DNA from: an uncultured Pelagibacteraceae bacterium
Lineage (GTDB): Bacteria; Pseudomonadota; Alphaproteobacteria; Pelagibacterales; AG-422-B15
Direction: 5' to 3'
Length of the DNA stretch: 64,000 nt
NCBI GenBank assembly: GCA_902525575.1
Contig: CABZHU010000004.1
Location: forward strand, 1-64,000
Shown here: positions 19,809 through 29,039 of the stretch, piece by piece
How positions within the stretch are numbered: position 1 is the first letter of the stretch
Layout: every line of letters starts with the position of its first letter
The notes under the pieces: generated by a model
The model's database searches: none
Told to the model about the DNA's origin: nothing
The model's input: the letters and a program-made list of their open reading frames with translations, nothing else
Program-made: the position numbers and the translations under genes

Positions 19809-20503
19809 GAGAAATAATTTTAGATACAGAAACTACAGGCCTGAGACCTTCTGAAGGTCATAGAGTGATCGAAATTGCAGCCATTGAATTGGTTGATTTT
19901 CTGCCGACAGGAAAGATTTATCAACAATATATTAACCCCATGAGGGACGTTCCAGAAGCCTCTTTTAAAGTTCATGGACTGAGTTATGAGTTCTTAAAAG
20001 ATAAGCCTTTGTTTGAAAAGATTGCTGACGAGTTCCTCGATTTTGTTGGACAAGATACAATCATCGCGCACAATGTTGATTTTGATATTGGTTTTTTAAA
20101 CCATGAACTCAGTGCATGCGGTAAGGAGAGCATCAAAAACAAAAAAGTGGACACCGTTTCTATTGCAAGAGAAAAGTTTCCTGGTCAGAGCGTTTCGCTA
20201 GACGCTTTGTGTAAGAGATTTTCCATCGATAATAAGGAGCGAGAAATACACTCAGCTACAATTGACACAGAACTACTTGCACGAGTTTACATAGAACTCA
20301 TGGATGCTCGTGAGTTGAGTCTTGATCTAAACGTCAACAATCAAAATGATAGTTCTGTGTCAAATTTTGATATTCAAAAGATTCAAAACAGGGAACTCGC
20401 AACGCGGCTATCAGACAATGACAAAGATTTGCACAAAGCTTTCGTTGAGACACTTGGTGAAAACGCTATTTGGAAAAAGAAAGAGCAGTTTAATAATGAA
20501 TGA
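19805..20503 (+). CDS. dnaQ: DNA polymerase III epsilon subunit (3'-5' exonuclease)
   Basis: Proofreading exonuclease of the replicase. DEDDh motifs are present: Exo I LDTETTGL, Exo II AHNVDFDIGFLNHEL, and Exo III HSATIDTELLARVY with the catalytic His. The 232 residues include a C-terminal tail for the alpha subunit. It follows coaE with a 4-nt overlap (ATGA) and overlaps the start of the NUDIX gene by 8 nt. Confidence 0.94.
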   Translation: MREIILDTETTGLRPSEGHRVIEIAAIELVDFLPTGKIYQQYINPMRDVPEASFKVHGLSYEFLKDKPLFEKIADEFLDFVGQDTIIAHNVDFDIGFLNHELSACGKESIKNKKVDTVSIAREKFPGQSVSLDALCKRFSIDNKEREIHSATIDTELLARVYIELMDARELSLDLNVNNQNDSSVSNFDIQKIQNRELATRLSDNDKDLHKAFVETLGENAIWKKKEQFNNE

Positions 20504-21320
20504 ATATCAAAACTATAAAATCAATCATACATTATCAAATGCGAATGAAAGCGATCAACCATTAATACCAGCAGCAACAGTTTTACTGGTAAGAGATCAT
20601 AATTCTACAATAGAAGTTTTTATGATTAAGCGTGCTATGAAAACAAATTTTGGGGGAGCGTGGGTATTTCCTGGAGGAAAAGTAGATAGTAATGACGACA
20701 TTAAAAATATTAGCAAGTACAGCCCATTATTAAATGATGAAGAAGCTTCTAGAAGACTCGGTATAAAATCTGGTGGATTAATTTATTGGACTGCTTGCAT
20801 ACGAGAATGTTTTGAAGAGAGTGGGATACTACTTGCTGATAATGAACAGAGAAAAATAAGCCTAGGCAGTCTTACTGGAACTGAAATAGATAATATTAAT
20901 CAATACAAAAAGAAATTGCTCAACGGAAAAGATGTCTTCTTGGAATTAATCGACAAATTTGATTTAACATTATCTACCAATGAAATAGCTTATATTTCCC
21001 ATTGGATTACCCCAAAAATTGAAAAAAGAAGATATAGTACCAGATTTTTTATTGCTCGCTGTCCCAACCAACCTGCTAGTCACGATGGCGTTGAAGGGGT
21101 TGAAAGTCGTTGGCTGGAGCCCAAAGTTGCACTTGATTTATATAAGTCCGGAGAGTTTCCCATGATTATGCCAACAATAAAAAATCTTGAATTGATTAAA
21201 GACTTTCAAGATACCCAAACTTTGCTACTTTCAATGAACGACAAATTGATCACTGACATCCCAAAAGTTGAACCTGTGTTTGATGTTGTGGACGGTAAAC
21301 CAAAACTTATCAGTTATTAA
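20496..21320 (+). CDS. NUDIX hydrolase of NUDT19-like type
   Basis: The ORF track starts 50 codons early inside dnaQ; the ATG at 20496 gives MNEYQNYKIN and a 274-residue protein. The NUDIX box is split: FPGGKVD is followed, after about 28 extra residues, by CIRECFEESGILL. Long insertions in this box are known from the NUDT19 group, whose studied members cleave CoA derivatives. Hydrolysis of a nucleoside-diphosphate-linked compound is a safe inference; the substrate is not. The stop overlaps the secB stop by 4 nt. Confidence 0.8.
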   Translation: MNEYQNYKINHTLSNANESDQPLIPAATVLLVRDHNSTIEVFMIKRAMKTNFGGAWVFPGGKVDSNDDIKNISKYSPLLNDEEASRRLGIKSGGLIYWTACIRECFEESGILLADNEQRKISLGSLTGTEIDNINQYKKKLLNGKDVFLELIDKFDLTLSTNEIAYISHWITPKIEKRRYSTRFFIARCPNQPASHDGVEGVESRWLEPKVALDLYKSGEFPMIMPTIKNLELIKDFQDTQTLLLSMNDKLITDIPKVEPVFDVVDGKPKLISY

Positions 21321-21739
21321 TTTGTCTTTTTTCTTTTTTCATAAAGATCAGCAAAATTAACAGGGTCAAGCATTAGGGGAGGCAAAGATCCATCTGCATG
21401 CATATCGTATACAATGCGTCTTGCAAAAGGAAACAATTGCCTTGGGCATTCAACCAATAAATAAGCCTCCTTTATATCATCTGTAAGATTTTTAATTTCA
21501 AATAAACCAACATATTTTAAATCAATAATATAAACATTTTTATCTTCACGTTTAGCACTAATATTAATGTTTAATTCAACTTCATAAATTTCGGTATCTT
21601 TTCTATTAGTAGCCTTTACATCTACATTCGCATTAATGGCAGGTCTTTCACTTCCTTTTTGAAATGCACCAGGTCCCATGGGGTTTTCAAATGATAAGTC
21701 TTTTACAAATTGTGTTATTATTTTCGCAGATACATCCAT
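21317..21739 (-). CDS. secB: Protein-export chaperone SecB
   Basis: Tetrameric cytoplasmic chaperone that keeps precursors unfolded and delivers them to SecA. At 140 residues it carries FVKDLSFENPMGP near the start and the family core CPRQLFPFARRIVYDMHADGSLPPLMLDPVNFADLY. It overlaps the fxsA stop by one base, and secB-fxsA facing a Tim44-like gene is a frequent alphaproteobacterial arrangement near oriC. Confidence 0.96.
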   Translation of the reverse strand: MDVSAKIITQFVKDLSFENPMGPGAFQKGSERPAINANVDVKATNRKDTEIYEVELNINISAKREDKNVYIIDLKYVGLFEIKNLTDDIKEAYLLVECPRQLFPFARRIVYDMHADGSLPPLMLDPVNFADLYEKRKKTN

Positions 21740-22182
21740 TATTTTATTTTATCCTCATCGTCATTAATTTCTTCAAAGTCTCCTTCGATGGATCCATCAT
21801 CTGAACTTTGATTTTTCATACCATATCTAGAAAGAATAGAGTTCGCTACTATCTTTATGAAAATTACTCTTGTTAGGGGGATGAGTCCAAGAAACCCTAA
21901 TGCGTCTGTGAAAAAGCCTGGAGCGATTAGCAAAATTCCAGATATTAATATTACCAACCCTTCAAACATAGTTTGAATTGGGGCCTCTTGATTCTGGAGT
22001 TGATTATATAACTTAGAATAGGTACTGATTCCTTGTTGTTTTACAAAATAAACTCCGATCAATGCAGTTGTAAAAATTAGCAATATTGTGTTAAATGAAC
22101 CAATAAAACTGCCGATTTCAATAAAAAGACTAATCTCTATGACTGGGATTACGATAAATATAATGAGTAATAATAGAGACAA
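21739..22182 (-). CDS. fxsA: FxsA family membrane protein
   Basis: Small inner-membrane protein (147 residues) with about three or four hydrophobic segments: IIFIVIPVIEISLFIEIGSF, TILLIFTTALIGVYFV and LVILISGILLIAPGFFTDALGFLGLIP. The ISGILLIAPGFFTD block is typical of FxsA, a family named from suppression of phage exclusion in E. coli and of unclear biochemical role. The C-terminal tail is acidic and probably cytoplasmic. It shares its stop base with the secB start. Confidence 0.88.
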   Translation of the reverse strand: MSLLLLIIFIVIPVIEISLFIEIGSFIGSFNTILLIFTTALIGVYFVKQQGISTYSKLYNQLQNQEAPIQTMFEGLVILISGILLIAPGFFTDALGFLGLIPLTRVIFIKIVANSILSRYGMKNQSSDDGSIEGDFEEINDDEDKIK

Positions 22183-22247
22183 AATAGCTATAAATGTTGA
22201 ATCTTTAGTTTAAATACCTAAATAAGAATCTTATAATATTTGTACAT

Positions 22248-22862
22248 ATGAGTGAAGCATTTCAATACTTAGATATATTAATACTAGCAATTATAGCTGG
22301 TATAGTTTTACTGCGTTTAAGAAGTGTTCTGGGAAGACGAACTGGTCATGAAAAAACCGACAAGTCTTCATTCAATTATGAAACTCCTCAACAAACTCAA
22401 ACTGAGAAAGTTATAGAAATCAAACCTGAAACTGACGCACCAATCAGAGAGGATGGTTGGTTTGACAAGGATGATTTCCTTAAAGGTGCATCTAATGCTT
22501 ATGAGACTATTGTAACTAACTTTGAAAACGGTAATAAAGAAGCTTTAAAGCCTCTTTTATCTAGCGATGTAATGGACAGCTTTTCATCTGTGATAGATGA
22601 GCGTAACAGTAAAAGTGAATCAGTAGAATTTAATTTTATAGGTATTGAAAAGTCCGAAATTGTTCATAAAGATTTAAAGAAAAATCCTATGGAAGTTAGT
22701 GTGAGATTTATTTCTGAAATGATTACATGTATAAAGAATAATAAAGATGAAGTTATTTCTGGAAGCTTGAATCAAGTCCAGAAAATAACTGATGTCTGGA
22801 CTTTCGAGAAAAATCAAAAATCAAAAGGTTCTAATTGGCTTTTAGCAGCTACGACTGACTAA
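22248..22862 (+). CDS. Tim44/TimA-like membrane protein
   Basis: 204 residues: one N-terminal transmembrane segment (LDILILAIIAGIVLLRLRSVLG), a polar linker, then a Tim44-like domain starting near WFDKDDFLKGASNAYETIVTNF. Related alphaproteobacterial proteins (TimA) are the bacterial relatives of mitochondrial Tim44 and are thought to work near the inner membrane in protein transport; that role is from the family, not shown here. It is divergent from fxsA, as usual, and ends in a 4-nt overlap with the following minus-strand gene. Confidence 0.85.
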   Translation: MSEAFQYLDILILAIIAGIVLLRLRSVLGRRTGHEKTDKSSFNYETPQQTQTEKVIEIKPETDAPIREDGWFDKDDFLKGASNAYETIVTNFENGNKEALKPLLSSDVMDSFSSVIDERNSKSESVEFNFIGIEKSEIVHKDLKKNPMEVSVRFISEMITCIKNNKDEVISGSLNQVQKITDVWTFEKNQKSKGSNWLLAATTD

Positions 22863-23287
22863 TTTAATATATATTTTCCAAACTTATTTTTTAAATCTTT
22901 CGGAATAGATGCTGGCTTCATTTCATCTTGATTAGTATTAACCCATATAATTTCAGCTTCATTTATCAATTCATCAGATCCATCTCTATATATTTCTTGC
23001 GTAAATGTAATGCTTGAATTTCCAATTTTTTTAATTGCTGTGTAAATGCTTATTTCGTCATTTAGTCTTGCTGGATTTTTAAAATTTAATTGAGCCGCAA
23101 CTGTATGAAACTCATTATTAGTTTTCTCAATATATTCTTCTTGATCAAATAAACTATCAAGCATCTCACTTAAGGAAATGTCATAATAAGTTAGGTAGTG
23201 AGAGTTATAAACAATATTCTGTCTATCAACTTCTGAATAGCGTATTTTCAATTTACTAATATATGTTTTTTTTTCCTTTAAAGACAT
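22859..23287 (-). CDS. Hotdog-fold acyl-CoA thioesterase (YbgC/4HBT type)
   Basis: 142 residues with the 4HBT signature YSEVDRQNIVYNSHYLTYYDISLSEML, where the Asp in EVDRQ-type motifs is catalytic in this family. It likely hydrolyses an acyl-CoA thioester in the cytoplasm; chain preference cannot be seen. Position is 3 nt after hslU in the same direction, so it is probably transcribed with hslVU although unrelated in function. Confidence 0.85.
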   Translation of the reverse strand: MSLKEKKTYISKLKIRYSEVDRQNIVYNSHYLTYYDISLSEMLDSLFDQEEYIEKTNNEFHTVAAQLNFKNPARLNDEISIYTAIKKIGNSSITFTQEIYRDGSDELINEAEIIWVNTNQDEMKPASIPKDLKNKFGKYILN

Positions 23288-23290
23288 TGC

Positions 23291-24595
23291 TTAAAGAATG
23301 AATTTAGATAAATCTGAATCCTTAGATAGTTCGCTAACATTACTTTTTACATACTCTGCGTTTATTGTAATATTCTCTCCACCTTTATCAGCTGCGGAAA
23401 AACTAATGTCTTCTAAAACTCGCTCAAGAATTGTATGAAGTCTTCGTGCTCCAATATTTTCGATCGTCGAATTTATATCAACTGCAAGAGTTGCAATAGC
23501 GTCAATTCCATCCTTACTGAAGTTAATTTTGACATTCTCAGTTCCCATTAAGGCTTCATACTGCTTGATCAAACTATACTTCGGTTCAGTGAGTATGCGT
23601 TTAAAGTCCTCTTGTGTTAATGCCTTTAAGTTTACTCTTATAGGCAGCCTTCCTTGTAATTCTGGGAGTAAATCCGATGGTTTTGATAGTTGAAAAGCTC
23701 CTGAAGCGATAAATAGTATATGATCTGTTTTTATAGTTCCGTGTTTTGTATTCACAGTTGTGCCTTCAATTAGTGGAAGAAGGTCTCTTTGAACGCCCTC
23801 TCGAGATACATCACCACCCACTCTCTCACTGCGTGCACAGACTTTATCTATTTCATCAATAAATACAATACCATTATCTTCTACTGCTTTTTTTGCCTCA
23901 TTTACGATTTGATCTGTATCAATAAGTTTATCCGACTCTTCATTTACAAGTGTCTCGTATGAATCTCCTACAGTCATTTTCTTCTTTTTTGTTTTTGGAC
24001 CCATTGCCTTGCCTAGCATGTCGTTGAGATTAATCATGCCAACACCGGCTCCCTGTCCTCCTTGCAAATCAATTGTTGGAAAGGATCCAGTATCTTGAAC
24101 TGATACTTCTATTTCTTTTTCTTCAAGCTCACCGTTCCTTAATTTTTTTCTGAAACTTTCACGTGTGGTAGGTCCAGCACCAGGACCAACTAATGAGTCC
24201 AACACTCGTTCTTCAGCTGCCAGTTGCGCTTTTGCTTTAACTTCTTTTCTTTTAATTTCGCGTACCATCGTGATTGCAATTTCAATCAAGTCACGCACAA
24301 TAGACTCTACATCTCTCCCAACGTAACCGACTTCTGTAAACTTTGTCGCTTCAACTTTCATAAAAGGCGCCTGAGCCAGTTTCGAAAGTCTTCTAGAGAT
24401 TTCTGTTTTACCAATACCAGTTGGACCAATCATTAAAATATTTTTTGGAAGAACTTCCTCTCTCATGTCTTCAGGAAGCTGTTGTCGTCTCCATCGGTTT
24501 CTTAGTGCAATAGCAACTGACTTCTTAGCATCATCTTGACCAATAATATATCTATCTAATTCAGAAACTATTTCTCGAGGTGAAAATGCTTGCAT
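23291..24595 (-). CDS. hslU: HslU ATPase of the HslUV protease
   Basis: AAA+ unfoldase that feeds HslV. The N-terminus [35 protein letters not shown]-loop GPTGIGKTE, Walker [11 protein letters not shown] and the C-terminal DLSKFIL tail that docks into HslV are all recognisable. Length is 434 residues. It lies 2 nt downstream of hslV, a standard pair. Confidence 0.97.
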   Translation of the reverse strand: MQAFSPREIVSELDRYIIGQDDAKKSVAIALRNRWRRQQLPEDMREEVLPKNILMIGPTGIGKTEISRRLSKLAQAPFMKVEATKFTEVGYVGRDVESIVRDLIEIAITMVREIKRKEVKAKAQLAAEERVLDSLVGPGAGPTTRESFRKKLRNGELEEKEIEVSVQDTGSFPTIDLQGGQGAGVGMINLNDMLGKAMGPKTKKKKMTVGDSYETLVNEESDKLIDTDQIVNEAKKAVEDNGIVFIDEIDKVCARSERVGGDVSREGVQRDLLPLIEGTTVNTKHGTIKTDHILFIASGAFQLSKPSDLLPELQGRLPIRVNLKALTQEDFKRILTEPKYSLIKQYEALMGTENVKINFSKDGIDAIATLAVDINSTIENIGARRLHTILERVLEDISFSAADKGGENITINAEYVKSNVSELSKDSDLSKFIL

Positions 24596-24597
24596 GA

Positions 24598-25149
24598 TTA
24601 ATATTCTATTTTTTCTAAAGAAATATTATTATTAGTAAAAACACAAATTTCTCCTGCAATCTTAAGTGACTTCAGAGCAATTTCCTCAGCAGTTAAATCG
24701 CTATCGATAAGTGCTTTTGCTGCAGACAATGCATAGTTGCCACCACTGCCTATACCAATGAGAGATCCTTCAGGGTCCAACACGTCACCCATGCCAGTAA
24801 TGAGCAATGAAGTTGATGAGTCAGCAACAGTAAGAAGTGCTTCCAACCTTCTAAGATACTTGTCAGTTCTCCAATCTTTTGCAAGTTCAACACAAGCTCT
24901 CGTTAATTGTTTTGGATGCTTTTCTAGTTTTGCTTCTAGTCTTTCAAACAGGGTAAATGCATCAGCGGTCGCCCCTGCGAAGCCAGCGATAACACTTCCA
25001 TCTCCAATCTTTCTTACCTTTTGTGCTGTACCTTTAATAACAGTGTTACCTAAACTGACTTGACCATCTCCAGCAACGACTACTTGATTGCCCTTACGAA
25101 CACTAATGATAGTAGTCCCGTGCCATGATATATTTTGTTGATTTTCCAT
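24598..25149 (-). CDS. hslV: HslV peptidase subunit (Ntn threonine protease)
   Basis: Proteasome-like peptidase of the HslUV complex. In [27 protein letters not shown] the Thr after HG is expected to become the N-terminal nucleophile after processing. [14 protein letters not shown] is a conserved block. The ORF track starts at 25161; I prefer the second ATG at 25149 ([11 protein letters not shown]), closer to the family length, and a possible heat-shock promoter covers the earlier ATG. hslU follows after 2 nt. Confidence 0.95.
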   Translation of the reverse strand: MENQQNISWHGTTIISVRKGNQVVVAGDGQVSLGNTVIKGTAQKVRKIGDGSVIAGFAGATADAFTLFERLEAKLEKHPKQLTRACVELAKDWRTDKYLRRLEALLTVADSSTSLLITGMGDVLDPEGSLIGIGSGGNYALSAAKALIDSDLTAEEIALKSLKIAGEICVFTNNNISLEKIEY

Positions 25150-25158
25150 TATATAAGT

Positions 25159-25187
25159 CATGTGGCTATTTATTTCATAACTTCAAG
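25159..25187 (-). promoter_or_regulatory. Possible heat-shock (sigma-32-like) promoter of hslVU
   Basis: On the minus strand CTTGAA is followed, 18 bases after its CTTG, by CCACATG. This resembles CTTG-N17/18-C(C/T)(C/T)AT elements of alphaproteobacterial and E. coli sigma-32 promoters. hslVU is a classic heat-shock operon, which gives the match some weight. The -10 part overlaps the upstream ATG and would leave a leader of only a few bases before the ATG at 25149. A weak call. Confidence 0.25.
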
Positions 25188-25262
25188 GCTATTTATCGAC
25201 CAAATATTATATTTTTTATAGATAAATCAGTAATTTATTGATAAAAACCGATTGGATTTGAT

Positions 25263-25862
25263 ATGAGAACTGCAAATTATAAAAGAGAGACAAAAGAAAC
25301 TTCCATTAATGTTGAGATCAACATTGATGGCACAGGTTTGTATGACGTGAAAACTGGAATAGGTTTCCTTGATCACATGTTGGAACAACTTTCAAAGCAT
25401 TCATTAATGGACATGAATATTAAGGCTACAGGTGATACGCATATTGATTACCACCACACAACAGAAGACACTGGCATTGCAATAGGTGAATGCTTATCAA
25501 AAGCCTTAGGCAATAGACAAGGTATTAATCGTTATGCTCATTCTTACATACCAATGGATGAAACACTCTCAAGAGTTGCTCTTGATCTTTCCAATCGTCC
25601 TTACTTAATATGGAATGTAAAATTTAGTACTCCTAAAATTACTTCGTCACAAGGTGACTTTGATACAGAGCTTTTTAAAGAATGGTTTCAGGCATTTGCG
25701 CAGGCAAGTGGAACAACTCTACATGTTGAGAATATTTATGGAGAAAATAATCACCACATCATTGAGTCATGCTTTAAAGCTCTTGCACGAAGTTTAAGAC
25801 TAGCAGTTCAAGTAAATGAACGTGAAGGTAACATAGTGCCATCTACAAAAGGCCAACTATAA
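25263..25862 (+). CDS. hisB: Imidazoleglycerol-phosphate dehydratase
   Basis: Sixth step of histidine synthesis. The metal-binding His-rich motifs are evident: [32 protein letters not shown] and [15 protein letters not shown]. At 199 residues it is the stand-alone dehydratase without the phosphatase domain fused in E. coli. It is the first gene of a tightly packed his cluster, divergent from hslVU, with a 101-nt gap where the promoter must lie. Confidence 0.97.
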   Translation: MRTANYKRETKETSINVEINIDGTGLYDVKTGIGFLDHMLEQLSKHSLMDMNIKATGDTHIDYHHTTEDTGIAIGECLSKALGNRQGINRYAHSYIPMDETLSRVALDLSNRPYLIWNVKFSTPKITSSQGDFDTELFKEWFQAFAQASGTTLHVENIYGENNHHIIESCFKALARSLRLAVQVNEREGNIVPSTKGQL

Positions 25863-25864
25863 CC

Positions 25865-26326
25865 ATGCTAAAAGAAGGTCAAAAACTTCCATCCTTTAGG
25901 CTGAATAACCAAGAAGGTGTCTCAGTTAAATTTCCAACGAAAGAAATGACTATTATTTATTTTTATCCAAAAGCGGATACCCCAGGCTGCACAAAGGAGT
26001 CTTGTGAATTCCAAAGTAATTTAAAAAAATTCAATAAGCTCGAGACCTCAGTTTTTGGAATTTCAAAAGACTCAGTTCAACGTCAAAGTAAATTCGCTAA
26101 AAAATATAAATTAAAATTTAATCTTCTTTCTGATGAGAGTGAAAAAATTTGTGAAAAATTTGGAGTTTGGGTTAATAAAAGTATGTACGGAAAAACTTAC
26201 AAAGGAATTGAAAGATCAACTTTTCTTGTGAGCAGAAATGGCAAGATCCTAAAAATATGGAGAAAAGTAAAAGTTAATAATCATGTTGAGGAAGTCTTAG
26301 ATACTATTAAAGAATTTAGTAAATGA
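25865..26326 (+). CDS. bcp: Peroxiredoxin, Bcp/PrxQ type
   Basis: Thiol peroxidase reducing hydroperoxides. YPKADTPGCTKESCEF contains the peroxidatic Cys and, five residues later, the resolving Cys typical of atypical two-Cys PrxQ. Length 153 residues. It sits 2 nt after hisB and overlaps hisH by 4 nt (ATGA), so a redox gene is placed inside a histidine operon, with no obvious functional link. Confidence 0.93.
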   Translation: MLKEGQKLPSFRLNNQEGVSVKFPTKEMTIIYFYPKADTPGCTKESCEFQSNLKKFNKLETSVFGISKDSVQRQSKFAKKYKLKFNLLSDESEKICEKFGVWVNKSMYGKTYKGIERSTFLVSRNGKILKIWRKVKVNNHVEEVLDTIKEFSK

Positions 26327-26958
26327 ATTTAGCTATAATAAACTTCGGCTCAGGAAATTTACATTCTGTTCATAAGGCTTTTGAAAACGTAAATTCAGAA
26401 TTAAGCAATCCTTACAATATTGTTGTGACCAATGATCCTAAAGAGATCCAGTCAGCTGATAAGATTGTCTTACCTGGAGTAGGTGCCTTCGGTGATTGTA
26501 AAAATGCAATTTTTAAAATTGAAGGTTTGCATGCATCACTTGAAGTTTCAGTTTTAAAAAACAAGGTCCCTTTTATGGGAATATGTGTGGGCATGCAGTT
26601 ATTAGCTGATCTTTCGCATGAGTTTGGTACACACTCGGGTTTTGGCTGGATACCAGGTGAAGTAAGGAGGATTGCATCTCCTAAAGAATACAAAATTCCT
26701 CACATGGGATGGAATGAGATAAGGTTCTCGGATCACAAGTTATTTGATGGTTGTGAGCAAGGGTCAGATTTTTATTTTGTTCACAGTTTTTATTTTCAGA
26801 ATCAAAAAAGTGAACATTCTATAGCCACAACGAAATACCCTGATCAAATTACAGCGGCAGTTTGCAAAGAAAATATATGTGGTACACAATTTCACCCAGA
26901 AAAAAGCCATATAAATGGGAAAAGAATAATTCACAACTTTTTAGAGTGGAGACCATAA
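26323..26958 (+). CDS. hisH: Imidazole glycerol phosphate synthase glutaminase subunit
   Basis: Class I glutamine amidotransferase that supplies ammonia to HisF. The nucleophile elbow is MGICVGMQLL, and the catalytic His-Glu pair is in FHPEKS. Length is 211 residues. It starts within the end of bcp (4-nt overlap) and its TAA shares a base with the hisA ATG. Confidence 0.96.
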   Translation: MNLAIINFGSGNLHSVHKAFENVNSELSNPYNIVVTNDPKEIQSADKIVLPGVGAFGDCKNAIFKIEGLHASLEVSVLKNKVPFMGICVGMQLLADLSHEFGTHSGFGWIPGEVRRIASPKEYKIPHMGWNEIRFSDHKLFDGCEQGSDFYFVHSFYFQNQKSEHSIATTKYPDQITAAVCKENICGTQFHPEKSHINGKRIIHNFLEWRP

Positions 26959-27683
26959 TGATCTTATTTCCTGCTATAGATATGAAAGATGGTAAATGTG
27001 TACGCCTTATTCAGGGCGATTTTAATAAATCCACTACTTATAATAATTCACCCTTAGATCAGGCTAAGTTATTTGAAGATCTAGGAATAACCTGGCTTCA
27101 TTGTGTAGACTTGGATGGAGCTCTGGCAGGTCACTCAGAAAATGTAAAGTCAATTGAAGACATCGCGTTAAAAACAAAATTGAAATTGCAATTTGGTGGA
27201 GGTATTCGAAATATAAATTCAGTTGAAACTTTATTCAATATTGGCATACAAAATGTGATACTTGGAACAGCAGTATTTGAAGATTATGAATTATTTCAAA
27301 CTGCTGTTCATAAATATCCAAACAAAATATCTATTGCTTTAGATATTAAAAATGAGCAAATTGCGCTGCGTGGTTGGAGCGAAGTTAAGTCAATCAATCT
27401 TGAAAAATTTTTATTATCGATTGAAGGTTTGCAAATAAATTCAATTATATGTACAGACGTGATGAGAGATGGAATGAAAAAAGGAATTAATTTTGATATG
27501 CTGGAGAATGTTATGAAAATGACGAGTTTTTTATGTGTTGCTTCAGGTGGCGTATCCTCAATCAATGACATAAAAAATATCAAAGGTAAAAACTACTCTC
27601 AAATGAAAGGTGTTATTGTTGGTAAAGCAATTTATGATAAAAACATTGATATTAAAGACGCATTAAAAATATTAAGTAAATAA
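26958..27683 (+). CDS. hisA: ProFAR isomerase
   Basis: Phosphoribosylformimino-AICAR phosphate isomerase, a (beta/alpha)8 barrel. The track ORF starts inside hisH; the ATG at 26958 gives [20 protein letters not shown], the standard HisA N-terminus with the catalytic Asp. Other blocks are [20 protein letters not shown] and [10 protein letters not shown]. It shares one base with hisH upstream and one with hisF downstream (TAATG at both). Confidence 0.96.
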   Translation: MILFPAIDMKDGKCVRLIQGDFNKSTTYNNSPLDQAKLFEDLGITWLHCVDLDGALAGHSENVKSIEDIALKTKLKLQFGGGIRNINSVETLFNIGIQNVILGTAVFEDYELFQTAVHKYPNKISIALDIKNEQIALRGWSEVKSINLEKFLLSIEGLQINSIICTDVMRDGMKKGINFDMLENVMKMTSFLCVASGGVSSINDIKNIKGKNYSQMKGVIVGKAIYDKNIDIKDALKILSK

Positions 27684-28441
27684 TGTTAAAAAAAAGAATT
27701 ATACCCTGTTTAGATGTCGATAATGGCAGGGTTGTTAAAGGGGTTAATTTCATCGATTTAGTTGACGCAGGAGATCCAGTTGAACAAGCTATAATCTATA
27801 ATGCTGAAGGTGCCGATGAGCTTTGTTTTTTAGATATTACTGCGTCAAGTGATAATAGAGACACTTTGCTAGAGGTGGTAAAAAAAACAGCTGAGAATTG
27901 TTTCATACCTCTTACTGTAGGTGGCGGTGTCAGGAGTTTGGATGACATATCGCGTTTACTTCATTTTGGAGCAGATAAAGTGTCAATAAATACTGCAGCA
28001 GTGGATAATATTGATCTGGTAGCTGAGGCTGCAAACAAGTATGGTTCATCAACAATCGTAATAGCTGTAGACGCTAAGCAAACTGCTGAAAATCAATGGA
28101 AAGTATTCACTCATGGTGGGAGAAATGAGACCGACATTGATGTTGTTACTTACTGTAATGAAGTGGCAAAACTAGGCGCCGGAGAAATATTGCTTACATC
28201 AATGGATAGAGATGGAACAAAAAGTGGGTTTGACAATAAACTATTAAAAGCTGTTACATCAAAAGTTAATATACCAGTTATTGCGTCAGGTGGAGTTGGT
28301 AACTTGAACCATCTTCTTGATGGAATTCTCGAGGGTGAGGCAAGCGCATTACTTGCTGCTTCTATTTTTCACTTTGGTGAATACAGCATAGGTGAAGTTA
28401 AAAGATATCTTGCTGATAATAATATACCAGTTAGGATCTAA
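27683..28441 (+). CDS. hisF: Imidazole glycerol phosphate synthase cyclase subunit
   Basis: Cyclase partner of HisH, a (beta/alpha)8 barrel. Recognisable from [19 protein letters not shown] at the N-terminus (catalytic Asp), [13 protein letters not shown], and [14 protein letters not shown] (second catalytic Asp). 252 residues, normal length. Coupled to hisA by a shared base and followed by a DUF1330 gene after 2 nt. Confidence 0.97.
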   Translation: MLKKRIIPCLDVDNGRVVKGVNFIDLVDAGDPVEQAIIYNAEGADELCFLDITASSDNRDTLLEVVKKTAENCFIPLTVGGGVRSLDDISRLLHFGADKVSINTAAVDNIDLVAEAANKYGSSTIVIAVDAKQTAENQWKVFTHGGRNETDIDVVTYCNEVAKLGAGEILLTSMDRDGTKSGFDNKLLKAVTSKVNIPVIASGGVGNLNHLLDGILEGEASALLAASIFHFGEYSIGEVKRYLADNNIPVRI

Positions 28442-28443
28442 TC

Positions 28444-28731
28444 ATGAAAGGTTATTGGATCGCAAAAGTAAATGTACTTCATCCCGAGAAACAAAAAATG
28501 TATTCTGAACTAGCTTCTAAAGCAGTGCAAAAATATGATGGAAAATTCTTAGTGCGTGGAGGAAGTCAAGTTATTACTGAAGGTAAAGAGTATGAACGAA
28601 ATGTCGTAGTAGAATACTCCTCATTTGACAATGCAAAAAAAGCTTATAACAGCAAAGAATATCAAGAGGCAAAAAAATTACTTGGTGAAGATAAGGATCG
28701 ACTTTTTGCCATTGTTGAAGGTTACGAATAA
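28444..28731 (+). CDS. DUF1330 protein
   Basis: Small cytoplasmic protein of 95 residues with a ferredoxin-like dimeric alpha-beta barrel pattern. The sequence KGYWIAKVNV, GKFLVRGGS and VVVEYSSFDNAKKAYNSKEYQ matches DUF1330. Function unknown. It is embedded between hisF and hisE, sharing one base with the hisE start, so it is expressed with histidine enzymes in this genome. Confidence 0.87.
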   Translation: MKGYWIAKVNVLHPEKQKMYSELASKAVQKYDGKFLVRGGSQVITEGKEYERNVVVEYSSFDNAKKAYNSKEYQEAKKLLGEDKDRLFAIVEGYE

Positions 28732-29039
28732 TGGTTAATAAAGTTGATGTTCTTGTTCGTTTATTTGAGACTATTGAAAAACGTTCAAAAGAAGACCCCT
28801 CTAAATCATACACAGCAAAGCTTTTGTCTGAAGGTAAAATCAAATGCATTGAAAAACTAAAAGAAGAATCTATTGAAACTGTTGAAGCTGCAGAGCAAGA
28901 TAACGCGAAACAAATAATATATGAATCTGCTGATCTCATATATCATTTGCTTGTACTTTGGAAAAAATTTGATATTACAGCGGACCAAATATATGCCGAG
29001 CTAGAAAGCAGGGAAGGTAAAACAGGTTTACGTAAATAA
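28731..29039 (+). CDS. hisE: Phosphoribosyl-ATP pyrophosphatase
   Basis: Second step of histidine synthesis, removing pyrophosphate from PR-ATP. It is an all-alpha MazG-like fold; the motif EKLKEESIETVEAA and ESADLIYHLLVLW hold the acidic metal ligands. At 102 residues it is stand-alone rather than fused to HisI. TAATG junctions link it to DUF1330 before and the HIT gene after. hisI, hisG, hisD and hisC are not in the window. Confidence 0.94.
   Translation: MVNKVDVLVRLFETIEKRSKEDPSKSYTAKLLSEGKIKCIEKLKEESIETVEAAEQDNAKQIIYESADLIYHLLVLWKKFDITADQIYAELESREGKTGLRK

Noticed and set aside
24150-24170. TTTCACGTG half-palindrome resembling parS in hslU
   Set aside because: Only one half matches; the other side reads TGGTA instead of AAACA, so ParB binding is unlikely.
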